In this document: positions 1-6,884 of the stretch, piece by piece
How the letters are laid out: each line of letters starts with the position of its first letter
Position numbering within the stretch: position 1 is the first letter of the stretch
Origin: an uncultured Flammeovirgaceae bacterium
GTDB taxonomy: Bacteria > Bacteroidota > Bacteroidia > Cytophagales > Cyclobacteriaceae
Assembly: GCA_937138955.1 (NCBI GenBank)
Contig: CAKZPJ010000730.1
Span: 1-9,719 of the forward strand
DNA length: 9,719 nt
Reading direction: 5' to 3'
The notes under the pieces: generated by a model
Seen by the model: the letters and a program-made list of their open reading frames with translations, nothing else
What the model was told of the DNA's origin: nothing
The model's database searches: none
Made by a program: the position numbers and the translations under genes

Positions 1-743
1 GTTTTGGTGCGTTTATGCCAGTTTATGAAATTATTCCTTACAATGATTTAGTTGCTTTAGAAACGGCTTTACAAGACCCCAACGTAGCGGGATTTATGGT
101 CGAGCCTATTCAGGGTGAAGCTGGAGTAGTGGTGCCGGATGCCGGTTATTTGAAGCAAGCCTACGAGCTCTGCCAGAAGCACAACGTCCTGTTTATTGCC
201 GATGAGGTGCAAACGGGTATTGCCCGCACCGGAAAACTGTACGCTTGCCAACACGAAGGTTTTCAACCCGACATTCTGATTTTAGGAAAAGCACTGTCAG
301 GCGGAGTATTTCCAGTATCAGCCGTACTAGCTCGCGACGAAATTATGCTCACCATTAAGCCCGGTGAACACGGTTCTACTTTTGGAGGCAATCCGCTAGC
401 GTGCGAAGTGGCAATGGCCGCCCTCCAAGTAGTTACAGATGAGAATTTAGCCGATAAGGCTGAGCAATTCGGTCAAATTTTTAGGGAACGAATGCAGCAA
501 TTAGCTGAGAAGCACAGCCTGGTAAATTTAGTTCGGGGGAAAGGGTTGTTAAACGCAGTGGTCATCAACGATGATCCTGAGAGTGAAACTGCCTGGAATA
601 TTTGTCTGAAGCTGAAAGAAAACGGACTACTAGCTAAACCTACCCACGGTAATATTATCCGCTTTGCACCTCCTTTAGTAATTACTGAAGAACAATTGCA
701 CGAATGCTGCGATATTATTGAGCAAACGATCAACGAATTTTAA
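1..743 (+). CDS. rocD: Ornithine--oxo-acid aminotransferase, C-terminal part (5' end outside window)
   Basis: This PLP enzyme moves the delta-amino group of ornithine to 2-oxoglutarate, giving glutamate semialdehyde and glutamate, in cytosolic arginine/proline metabolism. The frame is already open at the window edge (F-G-A-F before the Met at 15), so the N-terminal part, roughly 160 of about 400 residues, is missing. Counted from that Met, class III aminotransferase landmarks are [10 protein letters not shown] (29-38), the PLP-pyridine aspartate in ADEVQTG (Asp63), the Schiff-base lysine in LGKALSGG (Lys92), and the phosphate-contacting [14 protein letters not shown] stretch. [17 protein letters not shown] is characteristic of ornithine aminotransferase rather than of acetylornithine or GABA aminotransferases. 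The reading frame ends intact at TAA, and an intrinsic terminator follows 27 bp later, so this is the last gene of its transcript. Confidence 0.95.
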   Translation, partial: FGAFMPVYEIIPYNDLVALETALQDPNVAGFMVEPIQGEAGVVVPDAGYLKQAYELCQKHNVLFIADEVQTGIARTGKLYACQHEGFQPDILILGKALSGGVFPVSAVLARDEIMLTIKPGEHGSTFGGNPLACEVAMAALQVVTDENLADKAEQFGQIFRERMQQLAEKHSLVNLVRGKGLLNAVVINDDPESETAWNICLKLKENGLLAKPTHGNIIRFAPPLVITEEQLHECCDIIEQTINEF

Positions 744-770
744 ACAGTTCGTTTCAGAAGATGTTGATAG

Positions 771-800
771 ATAGCGACCTAACAACTGTCGCTATTTTTT
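771..800 (+). terminator. Intrinsic terminator of rocD
   Basis: Perfect 8-bp stem ATAGCGAC (771-778) / GTCGCTAT (788-795), 9-nt loop, followed at once by five T (796-800). It is a classic rho-independent terminator 27 bp after the rocD stop. It ends only 19 bp before the start codon proposed for the next gene. Confidence 0.87.
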
Positions 801-819
801 ATCTACATACGTTATTCCG

Positions 820-1566
820 TTGGCATCAGTTAATCATCAAGTTACCACCATCACTTTCCTAAAGTTTAAGGGAATAAAACGAAAATGGTGGGCCATGCGT
901 CAAATGCAAGCCGCCAATCGTATTCTCAAATCAGTATCAGGGCTTTATTTTTATAAACTACTAGGAAGCGGAAGCGGCAATGGGTTTAGCGTTGTTCCCG
1001 ATACCAGCACTTACGCTTTGCTGTCGGTATGGGAAGACCAAGCGTGTGCTGAAGCCTTTTTTAAGCATCATCCATATAGTCATCAAGTTTTTATTAATAC
1101 AATTCAGCGCTGGACTGTTTTCCTTAATGCAACAAAAGTAAGAGGCACTTGGCAAAAGCAGCAACCGTTTTCGGTACGGCAACCGATGTTTTCTGATAGA
1201 CCATTAGCAGTGGTTACCCGAGCTACTATTCATCCTAAAAAGCTATTGAGTTTCTGGAAAAATGTTCCAAAGGTTAGTGACCGACTAGGGCAACACCAAG
1301 CAGGTTTATTATTCTCGAAAGGGATTGGTGAGCTTCCGTTGATACAGCAGGCCACGTTCAGTCTGTGGAAAAGTCGAGATGCAATGGTAGAGTACGCGTA
1401 TCGTAGTGCCAAACACCGGGAGATGATTAAAAAGACGAGACAGCTAGGTTGGTACCGAGAGGAACTATTTGCTGAATTCTCTATCATTAAAGTTAACGGC
1501 TATTGGCCGGATATACCCGATCTTTTGCCTTACCTCCAAGACCAACTATCAGGTCGCAGTGCCTAA
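820..1566 (+). CDS. crtA: CrtA-like carotenoid monooxygenase (spheroidene monooxygenase family)
   Basis: The 248-residue product aligns by eye along its whole length with purple-bacterial CrtA, a haem monooxygenase that oxygenates C-2 of acyclic carotenoids (spheroidene to spheroidenone). Shared landmarks are the N-terminal strand (about 8-16), GSGSGNGF (49-56), W-T-V-F-L (98-102), RGTW, TRATIHP (133-139), KGIGELPLIQQATFSLW (167-183) and GWYREELFAEF (210-220). His199, before the last motif, could be the haem ligand (inference). There is no signal peptide or TM helix. The start is the TTG at 820: the first ATG (895) would remove the conserved first strand, and no ATG lies in frame upstream. 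No Shine-Dalgarno and no clear -7 box are visible in the 20 bp after the preceding terminator. Other carotenoid genes are absent here. The substrate in this organism, perhaps a monocyclic carotenoid, is not shown by the sequence. Confidence 0.85.
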   Translation: MASVNHQVTTITFLKFKGIKRKWWAMRQMQAANRILKSVSGLYFYKLLGSGSGNGFSVVPDTSTYALLSVWEDQACAEAFFKHHPYSHQVFINTIQRWTVFLNATKVRGTWQKQQPFSVRQPMFSDRPLAVVTRATIHPKKLLSFWKNVPKVSDRLGQHQAGLLFSKGIGELPLIQQATFSLWKSRDAMVEYAYRSAKHREMIKKTRQLGWYREELFAEFSIIKVNGYWPDIPDLLPYLQDQLSGRSA

Positions 1567-1624
1567 AGCGATTGGTAAAAGGTATTTTATTATCTTGTTA
1601 AGAAATCCTACAGTCACTCTACCT

Positions 1625-2443
1625 ATGCTACAGCACCTTTCTGAAACATTTGAGTACGTATCGCAGCATATTAATGAGCAACCCGAAATAGGTATTATTT
1701 TGGGAACCGGATTAGGTCGATTAGCCGGAGAAATTAAGGCCGATCATATCTTTTCCTACGCAGATATTCCTCATTTTCCGGTGAGCACGGTAGAAACGCA
1801 TTCGGGAAAACTGATTTGCGGTACGCTGGGCGGTAAACGTGTACTGGCTATGCAAGGGCGCTTTCACCACTACGAAGGCTACAGTATGCAGCAGATTACC
1901 TATCCGGTTCGGCTGATGCAGCGTTTGGGGGTAAAAACGCTATACGTATCAAATGTAGCCGGAGCGATGAACCTCTCCTACGGGAAAGGTGATTTAGTCC
2001 TGATTGATGATCATATCAATTTACAAATCGCTAATCCGCTAACTGGTTCTAATTGGGATGATTTCGGTCCTCGCTTCCCCGACATGAGTGAACCTTACGA
2101 TCAAGAAATGATTCATGCTGGTTGGCGAATTGCGAAGGAAGAAGGTTACCGAATTCACAAAGGAGTGTATGTTGCCGTACCCGGTCCGAACCTGGAAACC
2201 CGGGCTGAGTATCGTTTTCTACGTACTATTGGGGCTGACTTGGTAGGCATGTCAACCGTACCCGAAGTAATTGTCGCTAAACATCAGGGGATGAAGGTTT
2301 TTGCCGTTTCTATTATCACCGATATTGGCGACCCGGATAAATTAGAACCAGTAAGTGTACAAGAAATTATTCAAATTGCCGGAGAAGCCGAACCTAAATT
2401 AACCCGATTGGTATACCGCATGATTGGCGAACATAACTTCTAG
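1625..2443 (+). CDS. punA: Purine nucleoside phosphorylase (trimeric PNP family)
   Basis: Cytosolic enzyme of purine salvage that splits purine nucleosides with phosphate into base and pentose-1-phosphate. The 272 residues match the usual length of the trimeric PNP/MTAP family. Visible motifs are the phosphate loop GTGLG (27-31), HSGK (59-62), GRFHHYEGY (78-86, with phosphate-site Arg79 and His81), SNVAGAMN (109-116), GPNLETRAEYR (187-197) and GMSTVPEVIVAKH (208-220). Glu191 sits where human PNP has base-binding Glu201. Asp233 replaces Asn243, and Val245 falls where His257 normally is; both look like MTAP. The ATG at 1625 is chosen because the frame's upstream extension overlaps crtA and has no PNP homology. 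It starts 58 bp after crtA with no terminator between, so co-transcription is plausible. The stop shares CTAG with the convergent transporter gene. Confidence 0.95.
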   Translation: MLQHLSETFEYVSQHINEQPEIGIILGTGLGRLAGEIKADHIFSYADIPHFPVSTVETHSGKLICGTLGGKRVLAMQGRFHHYEGYSMQQITYPVRLMQRLGVKTLYVSNVAGAMNLSYGKGDLVLIDDHINLQIANPLTGSNWDDFGPRFPDMSEPYDQEMIHAGWRIAKEEGYRIHKGVYVAVPGPNLETRAEYRFLRTIGADLVGMSTVPEVIVAKHQGMKVFAVSIITDIGDPDKLEPVSVQEIIQIAGEAEPKLTRLVYRMIGEHNF

Positions 2444-3681
2444 CGCGCAACCATAACTTCCCGCTGTTGTAAACGCACCAGAAAGAATAAAGGGACTACC
2501 GCTATTACTGTAATTACTAAACACAGCAGTATCAGTATTGACATAGGAAAGTCAAGATCTAGCATAATGCCGAGTAATACTGGAGACAGAGCACTGGAAA
2601 AAACCATCATAGCACTAGCGACCGAGCGAATGGTTCCCAATGATGCTACGCCGTATAGTTCGGCCCACATAGCGTTGGTTAGTACCGAGGCACTTCCACC
2701 AGTAAACCCAGCCAATACCATGTACAGCAGAGCAACCCACGGACTGTCTAAAAATGCTAGCGCAATTAACCCAAATCCAATGGGCAACAAATAAAATGGG
2801 AGTAGCTGAATAGCATTCCAGCGATCAATTAGCCAGCCCACGATTACTGCAGCTACTACAGTAGCTGCGGCATAACCGGTAAAAGAAGTAGCGTACCAAG
2901 TCAGGCTCCAGCCTTTAGCTTCTACCAGTGCCACCTGATGAAAGAAAATTCCTGTATTAACGAAGGCCGGAGTAAGCACCGCCGGAGCTACCAAGTAAAA
3001 CCGAACGTCTTTCAGCACTTCTTTCATCCGCCAACTTTTAAGCGGTACAGCAGCACTAGAAGTAGCCCGCTTCATATCTAGCAGCCAGGACGTGTGCCGT
3101 TGCTGATGACCCCGAAGTAGTCCGATCATTGTTGGTAATACTACCAATAGACCAAGAGAGCTTACAACCAACCAAGTGTTGCGCCAACCCACTGCGTGCA
3201 TCGCGGCTACACCTAAAACCGGAAAAATAGCTTCACTCAGCGGAAAACCCATCGTAGCAATACTAGATGCTTTTCCGCGCTGAGCGTCGAAGTAGCGAGC
3301 CATACTCGTCATAGAAGTATGCGTCATTAATCCTTGGCAAGACAGGCGCAATCCATAAATTCCTACCCCTAACCAAAGTACAGTCGGAGATAAGGCAAAC
3401 AGAGAGCTAGCGATTATAAATCCGATACAAACCCCGACAGTGTAGGTGATTAGCTGAGTTCGGTCGAGATAGCGTCCTACAAAAATTAATGTAGCGGCAC
3501 TACTAAGAGTGGCTAGTGAATAGATCAATCCGAAACTACCGTGTGATAGAGCAAAAGTCGTTCGGATTTCTTCACTGAATAAGGAGATAAAGAATGTTTG
3601 GCCGAAGCCTGAGAAAAAGGTAAAGAACAAGCCGAATAGCAAAAATTGAGCGTTCTGCTTAAAAAATTGGTAGTAATTCAT
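2440..3681 (-). CDS. Major facilitator superfamily transporter, substrate unknown
   Basis: A 413-residue inner-membrane secondary transporter with about 12 hydrophobic segments in two six-helix halves separated by a polar loop (RGHQQRHTSW region). The MFS loop 2-3 signature appears as GRYLDRTQ (69-76), and its pseudo-repeat in the second half as GWLIDRWN. The general style (glycine-rich first helices, GxxYGLRLSCQG) resembles monocarboxylate or oxalate/formate-type carriers, but I cannot name a substrate. The start is placed at the ATG 3681-3679. A longer frame could begin at TTG 3723, but that TTG is itself the end of a TAAGTTTG -7 promoter element, so translation probably begins inside. The gene is divergent from the fused ABC subunit and convergent with the phosphorylase gene, whose stop it overlaps by 4 bp. 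No regulator gene is adjacent. Confidence 0.93.
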   Translation of the reverse strand: MNYYQFFKQNAQFLLFGLFFTFFSGFGQTFFISLFSEEIRTTFALSHGSFGLIYSLATLSSAATLIFVGRYLDRTQLITYTVGVCIGFIIASSLFALSPTVLWLGVGIYGLRLSCQGLMTHTSMTSMARYFDAQRGKASSIATMGFPLSEAIFPVLGVAAMHAVGWRNTWLVVSSLGLLVVLPTMIGLLRGHQQRHTSWLLDMKRATSSAAVPLKSWRMKEVLKDVRFYLVAPAVLTPAFVNTGIFFHQVALVEAKGWSLTWYATSFTGYAAATVVAAVIVGWLIDRWNAIQLLPFYLLPIGFGLIALAFLDSPWVALLYMVLAGFTGGSASVLTNAMWAELYGVASLGTIRSVASAMMVFSSALSPVLLGIMLDLDFPMSILILLCLVITVIAVVPLFFLVRLQQREVMVAR

Positions 3682-3720
3682 ACCTTCAACAATATCAAAT
3701 CGCCCAGTGGTGGCTTGATG

Positions 3721-3753
3721 CAAACTTATTCATAACCATTCAATAACACTAAA
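3721..3753 (-). promoter_or_regulatory. Bacteroidota-type promoter of the MFS gene
   Basis: On the minus strand TAAGTTTG (3728-3721) matches the TAnnTTTG -7 consensus exactly, with a TTTA (3753-3750) 21 nt upstream as an imperfect -33 TTTG. Transcription would begin near 3714, about 33 nt before the ATG at 3681. This argues against the upstream TTG start. Confidence 0.6.
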
Positions 3754-3765
3754 CTAACCCGTCGT

Positions 3766-5337
3766 TTGCTACTGGATTTTTTTTCGTTTGTGGTTGAGCA
3801 GCGTGCCGAAATTCTTCACCAAACCTACGAACATCTTTGGATTACGATGATTGCGCTCGCCATTGCTACGGTTATCGGAATCAGTATTGGTATTTTACTC
3901 ACTCGCTACGAAGCGGCAGCTCAACCTATTCTTGGGTTTGTTAATATTGTTCAGACTATTCCCAGCATCGCACTGCTAGGGTTTATGCTACCGTTCTTCG
4001 GCATTGGAGTGGTTCCGGCTATTATCGCACTATTTCTGTACGCGCTATTACCCATTGTTCGTAATACCTACACCGGTATTCAGGGAGTGAATGCGGCTAT
4101 TAAGGAGGCTGCATTGGGTATGGGTATGACGAATCAGCAGATTTTACGAATGGTAGAATTACCTCTCGCTGCTCCCATTATTTTCGCTGGAGTGCGTACC
4201 GCGATGGTTATCAATATTGGGGTAGCTACGCTTTGCGCCCTCATTGCGGCTGGTGGACTAGGTGAATTCATCTTTCGGGGCATTGCGGTGAACAACACCT
4301 ATATGATTTTGGCTGGAGCCATTCCTGCTTCGCTGCTGGCTATTGTACTTGATACTTTATTAAGCTTTATTCAGCGTCATATTCAAAAGTTACTGAAGCC
4401 ATTAGCCATTGGTTTTACTATTCTGTGTGTAGGGCTCATCGGACAAGCAGTATGGTCCAAAGCTGATGAAAACATGTCATCGCTAGTGGCGGGATTCAAC
4501 TCTGAGTTTATGGAGCGAGCCGATGGGTACCCCGGCTTACAGCAGAAATATGGGTTCTCTATGGAAGCTATGGAAATGGAAATTGGTCTGATGTACGAAG
4601 CATTAAACCAGGAAAAAGTAGACGTAATCAGCGGTTTCTCTACCGACGGACGTATTGCGGCTTATAATCTGCGGGTACTGGAAGATGATTTGCAGTACTT
4701 CCCCCCCTACTACGCAGCCCCGCTCGCCCGCCAAGAAACACTCAGCCAATTCCCTCAACTGCAATCACTTTTTCAGCAACTCGCCGGAAAAATCAGTGAA
4801 GCAGCTATGATGCGAATGAATTTTGAGGTAGATCAAGATAAACGATCACCGCGGGCAGTAGCTCAAGAATTTTTAAATGACCAAGGGTTTGCGACAGTTG
4901 ACAAAAAAGATGGCAGTCCTGATCTGGTTATTGGCTCCAAAGCGTTTACTGAGAATTTTATTCTAGCTGAATTATTTACCCTGCTAATTGAGGGGCAAAC
5001 TAATTTAACCGTAGAACTCAAGCAAGGCTTCGGGGGAACCAAACTACTCATGGACGCTATCATTAACGGCTACGTAGATATCTACCCCGAGTATACCGGA
5101 ACTGTTTTACTGGTATTGCTAAAACCAGCAGCTTCTACCGTAGACAGTTTAGTGCAAAACAAAGACTGGGTGTATGATTACGTACAAAAGGAGGTGCAAC
5201 AACAGTACGACCTTACGTGGTTGCCACCCTTAGGCTTTAACAATACTACGGCTCTGATGATGCGTAAAAACCAAGCTCAAAAATTGAAATTAAAGAGCAT
5301 CTCTGATTTAAAGGAACACCTTGACAATGAACAATGA
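3766..5337 (+). CDS. Fused ABC permease / glycine betaine-choline-type binding protein with permuted binding domain
   Basis: One 523-residue chain joins the membrane and capture subunits of an osmoprotectant (OpuB/OpuC/ProWX-type) ABC importer. Residues 1-210 are the permease: five TM segments (about 24-46, 54-80, 82-104, 137-165, 179-203) and the EAA loop EAALGMGMTNQQILRMVELP (114-133), which contacts the ATPase. A sixth helix (212-231) leads out to the binding domain. That domain begins with what is normally its second half: GFNSEFMERADGYPGL (243-258), VDVISGFSTDGRIAAY (285-300), FPPYYAAPL (312-320), up to about 375. It then runs through the normal first half: IGSKAFTENFILAEL (389-403), GYVDIYPEYTGT (435-446), LPPLGFNNTTAL (486-497), ending at SISDLKEHLDNEQ. 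The only start is TTG at 3766: the next Met (28) lies inside TM1, and a stop lies upstream at 3733. No ATPase gene is within the window. Substrate class is inferred from family resemblance. Confidence 0.93.
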   Translation: MLLDFFSFVVEQRAEILHQTYEHLWITMIALAIATVIGISIGILLTRYEAAAQPILGFVNIVQTIPSIALLGFMLPFFGIGVVPAIIALFLYALLPIVRNTYTGIQGVNAAIKEAALGMGMTNQQILRMVELPLAAPIIFAGVRTAMVINIGVATLCALIAAGGLGEFIFRGIAVNNTYMILAGAIPASLLAIVLDTLLSFIQRHIQKLLKPLAIGFTILCVGLIGQAVWSKADENMSSLVAGFNSEFMERADGYPGLQQKYGFSMEAMEMEIGLMYEALNQEKVDVISGFSTDGRIAAYNLRVLEDDLQYFPPYYAAPLARQETLSQFPQLQSLFQQLAGKISEAAMMRMNFEVDQDKRSPRAVAQEFLNDQGFATVDKKDGSPDLVIGSKAFTENFILAELFTLLIEGQTNLTVELKQGFGGTKLLMDAIINGYVDIYPEYTGTVLLVLLKPAASTVDSLVQNKDWVYDYVQKEVQQQYDLTWLPPLGFNNTTALMMRKNQAQKLKLKSISDLKEHLDNEQ

Positions 5338-5474
5338 ATTGTTAGCAGTGTACAATTAATAATTACTGCTATTATCGCCCCCATTATTAGTAAATTATTC
5401 GGTTCTGAAAGGTATATTGTACGACCAGAAACTGAGATATCAAAGAGTATTGCACACGGTACATTACTAATTGT

Positions 5475-6107
5475 TCAGTACAGTTCTTCGTATTTCTCAG
5501 CTATATAAGCCACTGATTCTTTGAGCTCAGCAATTTCGTCAGCACACATGCTCTTGTAGGGTTCTTCCATCTCTGCTATATTTATTAACCCTTGCACTCG
5601 ACTTATAGAGTTTAGAAATCGCTGATGGTGTAAATCGTGTACAATACCATCGTGTAACTGCTTGTAGTCGATAGTTTTGTTAACGTAATTATTGTAGACG
5701 TAATAGAGATAGGCACTCACTACTGCAAACAAAGCAAGGCTGATTAAAACATCTATCCACCACGGGGGTTCAGCCTCAGTTAGTGGCAAAGTATTCCACG
5801 TTAAAAATATACCGAATAATAAAGAAGCCAATACAATAATTTGGGTAGCAAAGTCTCTTCGAGGTGTTGATAAAAACCAAGCAGAAGACAACATAACCAG
5901 TGCGAAATTCAAACCGAAAGTCCAAATGAATACGTAGAGTTGATCGTAAAATGGAAACTCAATGTCCCTGGGTATAAACCGCCAAGAGAATAAAACCAAA
6001 GGCAACATCAATACAATAATTAAACTCACCAACTTACGCCGATCTCTTAGAGTATACCGGAATGTCTTGAGTGTTGATTCTACCTGTTTCTTCTCTAATA
6101 TCTTCAT
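5475..6107 (-). CDS. Four-TM membrane protein with histidine-kinase-like dimerisation helix, no ATPase domain
   Basis: A 210-residue protein I cannot assign to a named family. A short charged N-terminus is followed by four hydrophobic segments (about 27-44, 57-79, 87-105, 117-138) and a cytosolic, strongly helical tail (145-210). The tail holds IVHDLHHQRFLNSISRVQGL (155-174). This resembles the H-box helix of sensor histidine kinases (H-D-L followed by L-N-S-I and G-L), with His157 as the candidate phospho-acceptor, and it is followed by a second acidic helix ending EKYEELY. No N, G1 or G2 box follows, because the frame stops at TGA. The gene starts at ATG 6107 and its product ends where a kinase would enter its ATP-binding domain. 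It may be a truncated or decayed sensor kinase, or a stand-alone dimerisation module. No response regulator lies nearby. Coding is likely; function is uncertain. Confidence 0.72.
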   Translation of the reverse strand: MKILEKKQVESTLKTFRYTLRDRRKLVSLIIVLMLPLVLFSWRFIPRDIEFPFYDQLYVFIWTFGLNFALVMLSSAWFLSTPRRDFATQIIVLASLLFGIFLTWNTLPLTEAEPPWWIDVLISLALFAVVSAYLYYVYNNYVNKTIDYKQLHDGIVHDLHHQRFLNSISRVQGLINIAEMEEPYKSMCADEIAELKESVAYIAEKYEELY

Positions 6108-6624
6108 TGTGCTATTTTACCGCCATTCAGCCATTTACATAACTCTGCTGAAGGTATAGCACCAATACTCCGCCAAATCTTATTAGGAAGGAAGCATCTT
6201 TATACTAAATCATACACTGTCAAAACTCATAACTCACGAAAAAAAAGACATTTTCCTCTAATTTCTTACATGGTAATTTATTCCTCAACATAAACTTAAT
6301 ATTATTAATTTTTTTACTCGAAACTTTATACAATCCAAATAAGCCTTTATTCCCGCTTTACCCGCCGCGAAAAGATTAATTACAATATTGATAGTTTATT
6401 ATTTTTATACGGTAAAATTTTTTTATTTTTTTCTTATAATAAGATGATTTTTACAAATTTTACTACGTATATTTTATTTTACTTATCTCGCGCATGGTCT
6501 CAAAACCAGTGACTTAGTTTTATTCTTATATTTTCTAAGAAACCTTTTTTTGTAACTTTTTATTCTTTTTTCAATTTTTTATCACAGTAAAAATTAATTA
6601 TATATTAAAAATAAAAGGAATAGT
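6108..6624. other. Long AT-rich intergenic region without recognisable gene
   Basis: About 500 bp dominated by A/T runs, with stops in every frame on both strands and only short AT-driven open stretches. I find no protein-like frame, tRNA, terminator hairpin or long repeat. It separates the divergent starts of the membrane-protein gene (minus) and the small lipoprotein gene (plus), so it holds their upstream regions. A small GC-richer patch (about 6358-6370, CCCGCCGCG) stands out but forms no clear structure. Confidence 0.6.
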
Positions 6625-6632
6625 TATATTTG
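6625..6632 (+). promoter_or_regulatory. -7 promoter element TATATTTG ahead of the small lipoprotein gene
   Basis: TATATTTG matches TAnnTTTG exactly and lies 74 bp before the ATG at 6707. There is no TTTG at the expected -33 position (about 6598-6604), so the promoter may be weak or activator-dependent (inference). Confidence 0.5.
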
Positions 6633-6638
6633 TAATGT

Positions 6639-6650
6639 AGTTGATCAACT
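6639..6650. promoter_or_regulatory. 12-bp perfect palindrome at the presumed transcription start (possible operator)
   Basis: AGTTGATCAACT is its own reverse complement and begins 6 bp after the TATATTTG box, so it would cover the start of the transcript. The position suits a repressor operator, but a chance palindrome cannot be excluded. Confidence 0.3.
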
Positions 6651-6706
6651 TTTCTTACATCACTTTGGTGTATTTTATTTTATTACTCACCTAAATTATT
6701 TTTACT

Positions 6707-6856
6707 ATGAGAACTATCATTGCAAAAACTGTTAAACTTTCCTTCGCTTTCGCTATTCTTGCAGCAACCTTGTTTAGCTGTAGCGAAGAGGCTATTAGTC
6801 CTGATGAAGTGGCAACACATCCTGCTCCTGGCAAGATTAAAACTGTGCCTAGATAA
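6707..6856 (+). CDS. Small predicted lipoprotein, 49 residues
   Basis: The 49-codon frame encodes a basic N-terminus (MRTIIAKTVK), a hydrophobic core (about 11-23) and a lipobox L-F-S-C with the acylated cysteine at position 25, followed by acidic residues SEE. This is a textbook lipoprotein signal peptide. The mature part would be only about 25 residues, rich in Pro and ending KIKTVPR. The acidic residues after Cys resemble the surface-export signal described in some Bacteroidota (inference). It has its own candidate -7 box and palindrome upstream and a long hairpin downstream, so it looks like a one-gene transcript. No family is recognised. The longer frame on the opposite strand (6691-6939) lacks such features and is taken as antisense noise. 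Confidence 0.62.
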   Translation: MRTIIAKTVKLSFAFAILAATLFSCSEEAISPDEVATHPAPGKIKTVPR

Positions 6857-6884
6857 CAAGCCTTAAAAAGTTTAGACTTTACCG

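Noticed and set aside
1469..1624. N-terminal extension of the nucleoside phosphorylase frame
   Set aside because: It overlaps the conserved end of crtA in another frame and has no PNP-like sequence; the ATG at 1625 gives the normal family length.
5330..5343. AACAAT-GA-ATTGTT palindrome at the end of the ABC gene
   Set aside because: The stem is short and AT-only apart from one C-G pair per arm, with a two-base gap and no T-run, so it is not a terminator; too little to call a mobile-element end.
5962..6159. 65-codon plus-strand frame
   Set aside because: It is antisense to the start of the membrane protein gene and ends in AT-rich intergenic DNA; no protein features.
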